NCBI RefSeq assembly: GCF_031195445.1
Contig: NZ_CP133482.1
Span: forward strand, 1-50,657
Direction of reading: 5' to 3'
Length of the DNA stretch: 50,657 bases
Origin: Acuticoccus sp. MNP-M23
Lineage (GTDB): Bacteria; Pseudomonadota; Alphaproteobacteria; Rhizobiales; Amorphaceae
A model generated the notes under the pieces. It made no database searches, was not told the DNA's origin, and worked only from the letters and a program-made list of their open reading frames with translations. Both the position numbers and the translations under genes were made by a program. Positions 9,437 to 17,907 of the stretch are shown here, one piece after another (the first letter of the stretch is position 1; each line of letters starts with the position of its first letter).

Positions 9437-10195
9437 ATGCCCCGTATCCTCATCACCGGTTGTTCCTCCGGTTTCGGTCAGGCCATCGCCGCGCAGTTCC
9501 TCGATCAGGGCTGGGAGGTCATCGCCACGATGCGCAGTCCCTCCGTCGAGGGGCTGCCTGAGTCCGACCGCCTGCAGGTGCTGGCCCTGGACGTCACCGA
9601 CACCGAAAGCATTGCGGCTGCGATTGCCGACGCGGGCCAGATCGATGCGCTGGTGAACAACGCCGGTGTCGGCATGCTCAACGTGCTGGAAGGCTCTGAC
9701 ATCGCCCGGGCCCGCGAACTGTTCGAGACCAACGTGCTGGGCGCAATGGCGATGACCCGCGCGGTGATGCCATACATGCGCGCGCGGCGCAGCGGCGTCA
9801 TCGTCAACGTCAGTTCCAGCGTGACGCTGCGCCCGCTACCCGCGCTGTCGATCTATAGCGCCAGCAAGGCCGCGGTGAATGCCTTTACCGAAAGCTTTGC
9901 ACTTGAGGCGGCTGAATTCGGCATCCGCGCCCGGCTGGTCCTGCCCGGCAGCGCGCCGTCGACATCCTTCGGACGCAATGCCGTGGCGCGCATGGGCATG
10001 GATGTGCCCGAGGCCTACGGCCCCTTCGTGCAGGACTATTTCCAGAGCCTTCAGTCCGCGATCGAGAAAACCGAGGCGCGCGATGTCGCGCAGGTTGTCT
10101 GGCGCGCCGTCACGGACGAGGCCGCGCCGATGAAGCTGCCCGCAGGCGCGGACGCAGAAACCTGGTTCCGCGAAGCCGGCCTTGCCACGGCATGA
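9437..10195 (+). CDS. Short-chain dehydrogenase/reductase (SDR) family oxidoreductase
   Basis: The 252-residue protein carries the classical SDR signatures: TGCSSGFG near residues 7-14 for the dinucleotide, NNAG near 74, the catalytic Ser in NVSSS, and YSASK with the catalytic Tyr and Lys. It should be a soluble NAD(P)-dependent alcohol or ketone oxidoreductase; the substrate cannot be read from the sequence. AAGGAG lies eight bases before the ATG. The hydrolase gene follows 40 bp downstream, probably in the same transcript, and the divergent AraC gene is the likely regulator. Confidence 0.9.
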   Translation: MPRILITGCSSGFGQAIAAQFLDQGWEVIATMRSPSVEGLPESDRLQVLALDVTDTESIAAAIADAGQIDALVNNAGVGMLNVLEGSDIARARELFETNVLGAMAMTRAVMPYMRARRSGVIVNVSSSVTLRPLPALSIYSASKAAVNAFTESFALEAAEFGIRARLVLPGSAPSTSFGRNAVARMGMDVPEAYGPFVQDYFQSLQSAIEKTEARDVAQVVWRAVTDEAAPMKLPAGADAETWFREAGLATA

Positions 10196-10235
10196 TCTTC
10201 GAGATGCAGCTTTCCCTTTCAAAAGGAAACACCCC

Positions 10236-11174
10236 GTGAACAGGCTGATCACTCTCTCCCGCGCCCTGCCGACACCAGAGCCGGAGATCACCGTCGCCTA
10301 TACGCCGATCAAGCTGCCGATGCCCGGCCGCCAGCCGCTTGAGCTGCGCCTGACAGCACCTGCTGCCAAGAGGGACCTGCCCATCGTGATCCTGTCGCAT
10401 GGCTTCGGTCCCTCGAAATACATCCCCTCCAAGGACGGCTATGCCCCGCTTGCGCAGTTCTGGGCCGAACGGGGGGTGGCCGTCATCCAGCCGACCCACG
10501 CCAGTTCTCGGGTCGGTGGCCTGGACCCCGACCTGCCAAACGGGCCCTTCTTCTGGCGCGAGCGTGTCGCGGAGGTGCGCATCGTCCTCGACCAGCTTGC
10601 CGAGGTCGAGCGGCAGGCACCGGCTGTGGCCGGGCGGCTGGACCATGAGCGGATTGCCGTGGCCGGGCATTCCTTTGGCGGGTTCACCTGCAGCCTGCTG
10701 CTTGGCGCGCGCCTGCAAGACGAGGATTTTTCCGACCCGCGCGTCCGTGCCGGCATCCTGCTGGCCTCTCCGGGCCGTGGCGGCGAAGACCTGACTCCGG
10801 AAAACGCCGCGCGCTTTCCATTCTTCGACGTGGATTTCAGGAGCATCAGCACCCCGACGCTCGTGGTTTGCAGAGCCGATGACGACCCGCATTTCACGCC
10901 CCGCGGCCCGGGCTGGCACGCCGATCCGTTCCACGATGCCCCCGGCGCTGAGGCTCTGCTGACGATCAACGGCGTCGGCCATGGCCTGGGCGGTATCTCC
11001 GGATGGGACGCGCGCGAAACCGAAGCAGAAGACCCAGACGCGCTGGAGGCCACGCGGCGGCTGACGCTGGCCTGGTTGAGGAGCACCTTCGCGATAGAGT
11101 CCGCTGCTTGGACCCAAAGCCAGTCCGCACTCAGGGAAAGTGCGGCATCAATTGCGGTAATAACCTCAAAATAG
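10236..11174 (+). CDS. Alpha/beta hydrolase family protein
   Basis: The 312-residue protein has IVILSHGFGPSKY (oxyanion hole region), the nucleophile elbow GHSFGGF, a LVVCRADDDPHFTP segment with candidate acid residues, and GVGHGLGG with the catalytic His. This resembles platelet-activating-factor acetylhydrolase or chlorophyllase-like esterases. The GTG at 10236 is chosen because AAAAGGAAAC precedes it at good spacing. An upstream ATG at 10182 would overlap the SDR gene. The last 15 or so residues are unconserved, close to what appears to be remnant mobile DNA downstream. Confidence 0.85.
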   Translation: MNRLITLSRALPTPEPEITVAYTPIKLPMPGRQPLELRLTAPAAKRDLPIVILSHGFGPSKYIPSKDGYAPLAQFWAERGVAVIQPTHASSRVGGLDPDLPNGPFFWRERVAEVRIVLDQLAEVERQAPAVAGRLDHERIAVAGHSFGGFTCSLLLGARLQDEDFSDPRVRAGILLASPGRGGEDLTPENAARFPFFDVDFRSISTPTLVVCRADDDPHFTPRGPGWHADPFHDAPGAEALLTINGVGHGLGGISGWDARETEAEDPDALEATRRLTLAWLRSTFAIESAAWTQSQSALRESAASIAVITSK

Positions 11175-11597
11175 GGATGAATTTCAGAGGGGCTTTGTCC
11201 CGCGTAGCTGCCATGCGCTCGGACCTGAACCGACGGCAGCTTTTGGGGTCGCGCCAGCGACTTCGCGAATGACCGGCAAGGGGGTGCGAAGCGGACGTTT
11301 ACGAATGAGCAGTCGAGGGCAGCTATTGGAGCCACGTCAGCCTCTCATAAACCGTCTTTTGTGAGGGGTCGGTCCGGTGCACATCGACCGCCTCGGCAAG
11401 GTTTATCAATAGAGTGTCTCGTAAGGATCTTCTCGAAACCGGAGGTTCCCAGCGAGTTTTGAGGATCCGACCTTCGCGGCATTCTCGTTGCATAACTCAA
11501 GACTTATGCAACAGACCTTGAACGCTAGCATCCATGCGGTGTGGACATGTTGCACATTTACGTTGCGGATTGAGGGCGGCTTTGGCACCCTTTGAGG
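11175..11597. other. Non-coding stretch before the serine recombinase, with possible res-like site
   Basis: No gene is supported over these 423 bases. The segment around 11260-11340 (cgaatgaccgg and cggacgtttacgaatgagc) resembles a fragment at 8296-8310 and looks like decayed mobile DNA. The 200 bases directly before the recombinase are AT-richer and contain a perfect inverted repeat, annotated separately, as expected for a resolvase recombination site. Confidence 0.45.
11487..11512. repeat. Inverted repeat, candidate resolvase-binding subsite
   Basis: GTTGCATAA, an 8-base spacer and TTATGCAAC form perfect 9-bp arms about 90 bp upstream of the serine recombinase start. Resolvases of the Tn3 type bind such dyads just upstream of their own gene. 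No additional clear subsites were recognised by eye. Confidence 0.4.
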
Positions 11598-12170
11598 ATG
11601 ATGATCGGCTACGCACGGGTCTCGACCCCTTCCCAGAACCTCGACCGCCAGATCGCAGCTCTTCGGGCCGTTGGATGCGACACGATCTATCGTGAGAAGG
11701 TTTCCGGCGCAGCCGTGAAGAACCGCCCGCAACTCGAACGGGCGATCGACGCGCTGGGCACGAGCGACATCCTCGTCGTCGCCGAATGGGACCGCGCAAC
11801 CCGCTCGATGATGGACGGCATCGCGATCATGCAGCGCATCGCGCTGCGGGACGCCGCGATCAAGGTGCTCGACAAGCCGCACCTCGATCTGACAACGCCG
11901 ATCGGTCGCGGCTTCCTCGCCTTCCTCTCGGCTCTGGCCGAGGACGAGCGCGGGCGGATCGTGCAGCGTGCCGCCGACGGCCGGCAGCACGCCCGAGCGA
12001 AAGGCGTGAAGTTCGGGCCGAAGCCTAAGCTCACGGATCATCAACGGGGAAAGGCGCTGGGCCGGCTCGCTGCTGGCGACAGCTGCCGCGAGATCGCACG
12101 CGACATGGGCGTCTCCGCCTCGACGATTTCGAGGCTTCAGCGGCCGATCGAGGCAAGGGCAACAACATGA
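11598..12170 (+). CDS. Serine recombinase (resolvase/invertase family)
   Basis: The 190-residue protein starts MMIGYARVSTPSQNLDRQ, placing the catalytic Ser at residue 9. It continues with ILVVAEWDRATRSM, which carries the conserved Arg pair region, and GRGFLAFLSALAEDERGRI, the E-helix. It ends in a resolvase-type helix-turn-helix (DSCREIARDMGVSASTISRL). It should resolve cointegrates or invert DNA. TTTGAGG lies directly before the tandem ATGs, so 11598 or 11601 may be used; a TTG at 11592 is less likely. It overlaps the WGR gene through ATGA, so the two are translationally coupled. Confidence 0.9.
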   Translation: MMIGYARVSTPSQNLDRQIAALRAVGCDTIYREKVSGAAVKNRPQLERAIDALGTSDILVVAEWDRATRSMMDGIAIMQRIALRDAAIKVLDKPHLDLTTPIGRGFLAFLSALAEDERGRIVQRAADGRQHARAKGVKFGPKPKLTDHQRGKALGRLAAGDSCREIARDMGVSASTISRLQRPIEARATT

Positions 12171-12427
12171 TGCAGCTCGATCTCTTCCCGACGGATCTGC
12201 ACCTTCGCTGCATTGACCCGGCGAGCAACAAGCGCCGCTTCTACGCGCTGTCGGTGCAACGGACCCTGTTCGACGAATGGGTTCTGGTGCGCGAATGGGG
12301 CCGCATTGGCGTCAGTGGACGGCTTCGCCGTGATCCGTATTCGTCCGCCGGTCCGGCTCTCGATGCTCTGCACGAGATCGCCCGGCAGAAGACCCGCCGG
12401 GGCTATCAGCCCGTCGCAGCGACTTGA
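12167..12427 (+). CDS. WGR domain-containing protein
   Basis: This 86-residue protein is essentially one WGR domain: FYALSVQRTLFDEWVLVREWGRIGVSGR, with the WGR triad, then AGPALDALHEIARQKTRRGYQP. WGR domains bind nucleic acids and occur in PARPs and in many short bacterial proteins. The ATG overlaps the stop of the serine recombinase as ATGA. Stand-alone WGR genes next to resolvases recur on alphaproteobacterial plasmids, so a role with the recombinase or its DNA is plausible but unproven. Confidence 0.88.
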   Translation: MMQLDLFPTDLHLRCIDPASNKRRFYALSVQRTLFDEWVLVREWGRIGVSGRLRRDPYSSAGPALDALHEIARQKTRRGYQPVAAT

Positions 12428-12529
12428 AATCAGCTCACCTGAACTCGGGTTTCAACAACGCGCTCGTCTCGCATCCGACGCGAGTATGGGACCGGGACAT
12501 TGTGGAGCGGGGGCACGCGAGGAAGGCAG

Positions 12530-12715
12530 CTACAGATACAGGAGCAAGGCCCACTGGCCCTTCCAGGAGGGCTCGTCCGGCGTCTTGTTGCGAGCCGCCT
12601 CGTCCGCAACGGCGTGCGGTATCGCGACCGCGACCCTCCTGCGGATCCGCGGAAGAGGCGAAGCCCAGTCGATTCGATCATCGCGGCTTGCCGCTTCGGT
12701 TTGCAGACTCTTCAT
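12530..12715 (-). CDS. Small hypothetical protein, 61 residues
   Basis: The frame starts MKSLQTEAASRDDRIDWASP and ends WKGQWALLLYL. The ATG at 12715 has AAGGAG at seven-base spacing, which is better than most starts in this region. The protein is charged and mixed rather than low-complexity, and resembles a soluble peptide with a hydrophobic tail. It is divergent from the winged-helix/hydrolase gene at 12859. No family is recognised. Without homologues it remains a prediction from the ribosome binding site and composition. Confidence 0.45.
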   Translation of the reverse strand: MKSLQTEAASRDDRIDWASPLPRIRRRVAVAIPHAVADEAARNKTPDEPSWKGQWALLLYL

Positions 12716-12858
12716 CGTTCGCTCCTTCGGGTCATGAAACATGACCGTGGAAGGGTCGCGCGAAGGGACGGCCAACACTTGGCCGGGACCTTCCGGAAAC
12801 CTTGTGTTTTTCTGACGCCTCGTCAGAGTTCCCGATGCAGCCGGCTAAGCGGGGTGTC

Positions 12859-14058
12859 ATGCGGTACGTCTTTCACGACTGCGAGATTGATCTCGACCGG
12901 GAAACGCTGACGGTTTCGGGCGAGAACCGGCATGTGGAGCCGCAGGTTTTCCAGCTTCTTGTCCACTTGGTGCGCAATCCGGACCGCCTCGTCTCTCGCG
13001 ATGAGCTGGTAGATGTCGTGTGGGACGGGCGGATTGTCTCCGACGCCGCCATCCACGCGAGGATTGCGGCAGCGCGCCGTGCGGTCGGCGACGACGGGAA
13101 GCGCCAGGCCGTCATCGGCACCGTCGCGAGGCGGGGCATCCGCTTCATCGGCCAAGTGGCTGCCCACGAGGCAGAGCCGCCGCCTCGGCCGGCGAAAACA
13201 TCCGGCACGATTGCGGGGGATCGCGGGATCCGGTTCTGCCAGTCCGGGGACGGCACCCGGATCGCCTGGACCGCCTCGGGGGAGGGGCCGCCGGTCCTGC
13301 GGGCCGGTCACTGGCTGACCCACCTGGAGCATGACAGGTCGAGCCCGCTCTGGCGTCCCATCATCGACGCTTTCGGAGCGTTTTCGACGCTCGTGCGCTA
13401 CGATGCGCGGGGCAATGGCCTCTCGCAGCGCGCGGTGGACGACCTGTCCGTCGAGACTCTGGCGTCCGACCTTCTTACGGTGGCTGACGCCGCCGGCCTT
13501 GACCGTTTCATCGTCTACGGGACGTCGCAGGGGGCACCGGTCGCGTTGACCTTCGCCGCTCGCCATCCCGAACGGGTCAGAGGCCTCGTGCTTCACGGTG
13601 GCTTTGCCCGCGGCCGTTTTGTACGCTCCGCTGAAGCGCGAGCCGAAGGCGCGGCCTATGTCACACTGATGCGCCAGGGCTGGGGGACGGAAGGTTCCCA
13701 GTTCCTGCAGGCCTTCGCGTCCATCTTCGTCCCGGACGGATCCCTGGAACAGCTCCACTCCCTCGCGGCCCTGCAGCGTATCGCGACCGACAGCGAGATG
13801 GCCGTCCGCCTCAGGTCGGCATTCGACGCGATCGACGTTTCGGCTCTTCTACCTCGTATCGAGGTACCCACTCTCGTGGTTCATGCCCGTAACGACGGCG
13901 TTCACCCATTATCGGAAAGCCTCACCCTGGCTAGCGAGATCCCCAACGCCCGCATCCTTGTTCTGGAGTCGCGCGATCACGTTCTCGTCCCCCAGGAACC
14001 TGCCTGGGGCACGTTCTTCGCCGACGCCCGCCGGTTCATCGTGGAGTTGCCCGTTTAG
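12859..14058 (+). CDS. Fusion of OmpR-type winged helix and alpha/beta hydrolase
   Basis: Residues 1-100 form a Trans_reg_C winged-helix domain (RYVFHDCEIDLDRETLTVSG, then QVFQLLVHLVRNPDRLVSRDELVDVVWDGRIVSDAAIHARIAAARRAVGDDG). Residues 115-399 form an alpha/beta hydrolase with LVRYDARGNGLS, a nucleophile elbow YGTSQGAP, a candidate acid in VVHARNDGVHP and a His in ESRDHVLVP. Proteins joining a DNA-binding domain to a hydrolase or adenylate-cyclase-like domain are known in Rhizobiales; the hydrolase half may sense or process a ligand. ATG 12859 is preferred because the wHTH begins there; ATGs at 12802 or 12835 would add unstructured residues. Confidence 0.8.
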   Translation: MRYVFHDCEIDLDRETLTVSGENRHVEPQVFQLLVHLVRNPDRLVSRDELVDVVWDGRIVSDAAIHARIAAARRAVGDDGKRQAVIGTVARRGIRFIGQVAAHEAEPPPRPAKTSGTIAGDRGIRFCQSGDGTRIAWTASGEGPPVLRAGHWLTHLEHDRSSPLWRPIIDAFGAFSTLVRYDARGNGLSQRAVDDLSVETLASDLLTVADAAGLDRFIVYGTSQGAPVALTFAARHPERVRGLVLHGGFARGRFVRSAEARAEGAAYVTLMRQGWGTEGSQFLQAFASIFVPDGSLEQLHSLAALQRIATDSEMAVRLRSAFDAIDVSALLPRIEVPTLVVHARNDGVHPLSESLTLASEIPNARILVLESRDHVLVPQEPAWGTFFADARRFIVELPV

Positions 14059-14254
14059 GCCAGGAACGGAAAACATCCGCGGGGCTCTCGATGCTCTACA
14101 TGACCTGGTTGGTAGAAGACACGGGCGTGATTATGAGCCCATAAAACACTGACGGATAAAGGATATTATCATATGCTCATGAAGCACTGCCCTACCTGAT
14201 CTGTCGCGTTCTTGAGTTCATCCGTCGGATGCGCCCTGGCCCGGGTAGCCTCGT

Positions 14255-14275
14255 GATTACGTGCGTGCAGTAATC
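14255..14275. promoter_or_regulatory. Inverted repeat upstream of the MFS gene
   Basis: GATTAC, nine bases, GTAATC form a symmetric dyad 72 bp before the MFS start, placed as an operator would be. The surrounding intergenic stretch 14059-14346 holds no gene. No regulator can be assigned. Confidence 0.3.
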
Positions 14276-14346
14276 GGGATGGCACCTGGCTCGCTCTGCC
14301 GGGCGTCGATGACATCGCAATGTCTCGGGTTTTCAGAGGGCGCGTC

Positions 14347-15612
14347 ATGCTTCAAGTCTTGTCTGGAGTCTGGGCGCTGTTGCTCGGTATCGTCTTGATC
14401 ATGCTGGGCAACGGCATGCATTTCACCCTGATCGGCCTGCGTGGCGGGATCGAGGGGTTTTCCGCCGCCGAACTGGCCATCGTGACCTCGGGCTACTTCG
14501 CGGGCTTCCTGGCGGGCGCGCATCTGACCCCGCGCCTGATCCGGCGCGTCGGGCATGTCCGCGTTTTCGCGGCGCTGGGGAGCTTCATGTCCGCCGGGCT
14601 GATCGCCTTTCCGCTATTTACGGATCCCTGGGCGTGGACCGTGTTGCGGCTCCTCCTCGGCTTCTGCATGTCCGGTGTCTATGTCACGGCCGAAAGCTGG
14701 CTGAACGCTGCATCCACCAACGAGACGCGCGGCAAGGTCCTGTCGGCCTACATGATTGCGCAAACGCTCGGTATCATCGGGGCGCAGTACCTCCTCACAC
14801 TGGGCGACGCGGCGACTTCGGTGCTCTTCATCGGCGCCTCGATCATGGTTTCGATTTCGTTCGGACCGATCCTTTTGTCGGTCAGTCCGGCGCCGGTGGC
14901 CGAGGTCGCCCGGCCGATGCCGTTGCCCAGCCTGTTCAGGAGCTCGCCGCTTGGCACCGTCGGGATCTTCCTGCTTGGCGCCGTCTACGCAACGCAATCG
15001 GGCATGGCCGCGGTCTTCGGTACGCAGATCGGCCTGACGGCGGACCAGATTGCGCTGCTGGTGGCAATGCTCTTCGGCGGGGCCCTGCTCCTGCAATATC
15101 CCATCGGCTGGCTGTCGGACCGGACGGACCGGCGCAAGCTGATCTTCTCAGCGGCGGCTCTCGGCGCAGGATCCTGCATGCTGGCGTGGGTTTTCGGCGG
15201 CGGCCTGTGGCCCCTGATGGCGGCGGCGTTCTTTGCCGGCGGGGTAACGACGCCGCTCTACGCCCTGTTTCTCGCCCACACCAACGACTTCCTCTCCGCC
15301 GAGGACATGCCGGCCGCGTCCGGTGGGCTCGTCCTGGCCTTCGGCGTCGGCGCCATCCTCGGTCCGCTGATCACGGGCTCGGCGATGCAGTTGCTCGGCC
15401 CGTTTTCCTTCTGGCTGGTGCTTGGCACGATCTTCGGCGTCATTGCACTCTATGCGCTCTACCGCATGACGCAGCGTGCGGTGGTCCCGGCAGCAGAGAC
15501 CGAGAGCTACATCGGCATGCTCCCCACGACCTCGCCCGTGGCGGTGGAGGCGGCAAGCGTCTGGGCCGCCGAACAGGCCGAGGCCAAACTAGATGCCGAC
15601 GGTCAGTTCTGA
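14347..15612 (+). CDS. MFS transporter (YcaD-like)
   Basis: The 421-residue protein has twelve hydrophobic segments arranged as two six-helix halves, with the MFS loop signature after the second half-repeat (GWLSDRTDRRKLIF) and a YcaD-like start (GNGMHFTLIGLRGGIEGFSAAELAIVTSGYFAGFLAG). Such proteins are inner-membrane secondary transporters; the substrate is unknown. ATG 14347 follows AGAGGG at suitable spacing. Its last ten bases overlap the end of the convergent DUF305-like gene. It lies at the left border of the copper block, so a link to metal handling is possible but not shown. Confidence 0.88.
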   Translation: MLQVLSGVWALLLGIVLIMLGNGMHFTLIGLRGGIEGFSAAELAIVTSGYFAGFLAGAHLTPRLIRRVGHVRVFAALGSFMSAGLIAFPLFTDPWAWTVLRLLLGFCMSGVYVTAESWLNAASTNETRGKVLSAYMIAQTLGIIGAQYLLTLGDAATSVLFIGASIMVSISFGPILLSVSPAPVAEVARPMPLPSLFRSSPLGTVGIFLLGAVYATQSGMAAVFGTQIGLTADQIALLVAMLFGGALLLQYPIGWLSDRTDRRKLIFSAAALGAGSCMLAWVFGGGLWPLMAAAFFAGGVTTPLYALFLAHTNDFLSAEDMPAASGGLVLAFGVGAILGPLITGSAMQLLGPFSFWLVLGTIFGVIALYALYRMTQRAVVPAAETESYIGMLPTTSPVAVEAASVWAAEQAEAKLDADGQF

Positions 15613-16130
15613 CCCTTGTCGGCCTCCGCGGCCGGCACGTCCTCAGGCACCAGATCGTCCATCGTCGCCGGGCGCTCTACCCCGCCTTCACCGGTGATGT
15701 CGGCGATCAGGTAGCGCATTTCGGCGATCTCGCGGCGCTGGGCCGCGATGATACCGTCGGCAAGTTTCCGAACCCGCGGGTCGGTGATGTTCGCGCGCTC
15801 GCTGGTCATGATGGCGATGGAGTGATGCGGGATCATCGCGCGCATGTAGCTGACGCCGTCCACCGTCAACTGGCTGCGGACGAGCCAGAGCGACAGCGCG
15901 AACACCGCAACGCTGCCGATGAAGATCGCGGCGTTGACCGCCTTGTTCGAATACATGGCCAGCATGAAGGCAAGCATGATGAACGCCATCACCGCGCCCA
16001 TCAACAACGCCATGTACGCGCGGGTTTCAGAGAAGTAGACGTGTTCCAACGCATACGTATTTAGGTACATCAGGCCGAACATCACCACGGTTGATGTGGC
16101 GATCATCGCGCCGAAGCGGAAATAGGACAT
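15603..16130 (-). CDS. Membrane-anchored DUF305-like protein
   Basis: The 175-residue protein has three hydrophobic segments in its first 90 residues (FGAMIATSTVVMFGLMYL, AYMALLMGAVMAFIMLAFML, AAIFIGSVAVFALSLWLV). A DUF305-type helical segment follows (YMRAMIPHHSIAIMTSERA), with the His-His and Met residues typical of metal-associated members, then ADGIIAAQRREIAEMRYLI. DUF305 proteins are frequent beside copper resistance genes. The start MSYFRFG at 16130 has AAGGA upstream. It is followed on the minus strand by no further gene and lies downstream of the cytochrome c gene, likely co-transcribed with it. Confidence 0.85.
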   Translation of the reverse strand: MSYFRFGAMIATSTVVMFGLMYLNTYALEHVYFSETRAYMALLMGAVMAFIMLAFMLAMYSNKAVNAAIFIGSVAVFALSLWLVRSQLTVDGVSYMRAMIPHHSIAIMTSERANITDPRVRKLADGIIAAQRREIAEMRYLIADITGEGGVERPATMDDLVPEDVPAAEADKGQN

Positions 16131-16209
16131 TGGGCGGGTTCCTTGTGGTAAAATCACCGTGGCGTTGTAATTTCAATGTTTGTTCGCGTTGATCGATCCG
16201 GGGCTGCGT

Positions 16210-16695
16210 CTATTGCGGCGCAAACCGGGCGTTCATCTCGTCGTGTTGTGCGGTGACGTCGATCGGCCAGCGGCTCTTGATGTAGCTGAGCACGGCGACG
16301 ATCTCGTCGTCCGAAAGGGTGCCCCCGTAGGCGGGCATGTCCGTCAGATACGGCACATCTCCGACCTGTTTTGGCAGGCCGTTCTTCACCAGATCGATGA
16401 GTTGCTGGTCCGGGTGATGCCAGGTGTGGCCGGACGCGTCGTGAGGCGGCGCGGGCAGCTTGCCGTCGGCACGCCGTTCGCGCCAGTTCGCCTGGCCCTC
16501 CAGGTTTGCGCCGTGGCAGCTGGCGCACTGTGCGGCGTAGATGCCCGCTCCCATGGCCACGATGGCGGCATCGTCCGACCTCAACGTGGCGGCGGCCGGC
16601 GCCTCGCCTTGCGGCCAGAACGCGATGGCTCCAAGCGCGCCGAGGACGAGGATGAAGGTGCCGCCAGCAACCAGGGCGCTACGGTGAATTGCCAT
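16210..16695 (-). CDS. Class I c-type cytochrome, membrane-anchored
   Basis: The 161-residue protein has an N-terminal hydrophobic anchor ([20 protein letters not shown]) and one haem-binding motif CASCH at residues 57-61. A candidate axial Met lies in LTDMPAYGG, followed by [17 protein letters not shown], the usual C-terminal helix of class I cytochromes. It should face the periplasm and carry electrons, perhaps to or from the copper oxidase. ATG 16695 is chosen for GGAG at seven-base spacing. The open frame upstream to 16854 has no signal sequence and is not used. Confidence 0.87.
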   Translation of the reverse strand: MAIHRSALVAGGTFILVLGALGAIAFWPQGEAPAAATLRSDDAAIVAMGAGIYAAQCASCHGANLEGQANWRERRADGKLPAPPHDASGHTWHHPDQQLIDLVKNGLPKQVGDVPYLTDMPAYGGTLSDDEIVAVLSYIKSRWPIDVTAQHDEMNARFAPQ

Positions 16696-16894
16696 GTCAG
16701 AACTCCATGGATGGTTGATGCTTTGGCGGTGCGACAGAGCTGCGGGGTCGGTGTGGTCAGCGGCTGCCCTCAAGTGGACGAAGGGCATCGTCCCGCCGGC
16801 TCTATGCTCGATCATGAAATGCGCCGGGCGCCGCGCACTGTCTGCTGCGCTCACGTCGCGGCGTATTCGTCGGCTGCCCGAGGCAGCCAGGGAA

Positions 16895-17251
16895 TCACGC
16901 GATTGGTGCGAGGGATCGTGGCGGTGGCGTGGTGTGCGGTGCGAAGAGGGCCAACAGTCGGGGCCAGTCGGAAACGATCGGTGTGCTCGCCACGCCCGAA
17001 CCGTTCAGTGGCAGGGGCGGCAACACGGCACAGAAAAGGAGGCTGCATGATGCCATCACGCAATGGCAGTCCTGCATTCCAGCTCCGCCGTCGTCGCATT
17101 GTCCGGCCGGGCAGGGGGCCGATGCGTGGTCTGGCATGGACGCTTCAAGCATTGGGGTGATGCGATCAGCCGACACGTTCACGGAGGCCGGCAGAGTAAG
17201 CGCCAGACCGAGAACGACCATCAATCGAAGAAGGAACAGACCGCAACCCAT
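16895..17251 (-). CDS. Small secreted Cys-rich hypothetical protein
   Basis: From ATG 17251 the 118-residue product begins [20 protein letters not shown], a signal peptide or anchor. It continues with a Cys-rich core: [12 protein letters not shown] then [16 protein letters not shown]. This pattern of paired Cys and Met suggests copper or other soft-metal binding in the periplasm. The start is uncertain, since neither 17251 nor the upstream ATG 17350 has a clear ribosome binding site. It is divergent from a second small secreted Cys/His protein at 17467, and the two look like a matched pair at the edge of the copper operon. Confidence 0.6.
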   Translation of the reverse strand: MGCGLFLLRLMVVLGLALTLPASVNVSADRITPMLEASMPDHASAPCPAGQCDDGGAGMQDCHCVMASCSLLFCAVLPPLPLNGSGVASTPIVSDWPRLLALFAPHTTPPPRSLAPIA

Positions 17252-17418
17252 GATCGATTGATACGCAGCAGCAAGGAAAGGTGTCAACGCGAAGCCAGAC
17301 CGACGGCTGTGATCGAAAATGGCGTGATCGACCCAACCCAAGACAGCCATGGAAATGGATGGGGAGCGGCCCTTGGGTCGCAGGCGCTCGCCTTGTGCGG
17401 TTGCGAAATTGGCGCTAT

Positions 17419-17475
17419 GGGTGTCGCCTCATTAGGAGATGTCCTTGGGTGTCGCCTCATTAGGAGATGTCCTTG
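17419..17475. repeat. Tandem duplication of a 28-bp translation-start segment
   Basis: A 28-bp unit beginning GGGTGTCGCCTC and ending AGGAGATGTCCTT occurs twice, head to tail, at 17419-17446 and 17447-17474, with the next base also matching. Each copy carries TAGGAG plus ATG and TTG start codons. The copies are offset by 28 bp, so only the second start is in frame with the gene downstream. The copies are identical, which suggests a recent event. Confidence 0.9.
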
Positions 17476-17844
17476 ACGATTCTGCGCCTAATATTTGCAG
17501 CCTTGATGGTGCTGGCGGTCAGTACGGCCGACATAGCATATGCATCGGTTGCGAATGATGTTGGCGGCGCGCAATCCATTGCCGCGTCGGTTGCCGACGT
17601 GGCGGAGACGGATCATTCTGGCGGTCATGGCTCTCTAAGAGATACGGCAGGCAATGCCGACGACGGCGGTTGCGTGGACACCGATCATTGCGGCGGATGC
17701 GCGCTTCACTGCTCCGCGCTGATGACCATGGACGCCGCGTCTCTGGCGACGGGCGCCGGGCTCCATCTGCAACCCGGACTGCGCTTCGACTGCCTCCTCT
17801 CGGGGCTCGTGACAAACCCGGAGCGCCCGCCCCAAGTGATCTGA
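17467..17844 (+). CDS. Small secreted Cys/His-rich hypothetical protein
   Basis: The 125-residue product has a signal peptide (ILRLIFAALMVLAVSTADIAYA). It is followed by a polar segment and a metal-type cluster: HSGGHGS, then CVDTDHCGGCALHCSALM. Proteins like this are common in copper clusters and may buffer periplasmic metal. Start choice matters: ATG 17467 follows AGGAG with no spacing, whereas TTG 17473 has six bases and would drop two residues, so TTG may be the true start. The start region lies in a tandem duplication. It is probably the first gene of the operon running to the CusF-like gene. Confidence 0.7.
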   Translation: MSLTILRLIFAALMVLAVSTADIAYASVANDVGGAQSIAASVADVAETDHSGGHGSLRDTAGNADDGGCVDTDHCGGCALHCSALMTMDAASLATGAGLHLQPGLRFDCLLSGLVTNPERPPQVI

Positions 17845-17907
17845 TTTCTGCGCGCCGCCTGATCGTGGCGCATCCCGAAGTCCGATCACTCAGGTTGATT
17901 TGAACCC

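Noticed and set aside
14634-16064. A 476-residue plus-strand frame
   Set aside because: It overlaps the MFS and DUF305 genes in another frame, and its sequence is Arg-rich without motifs.
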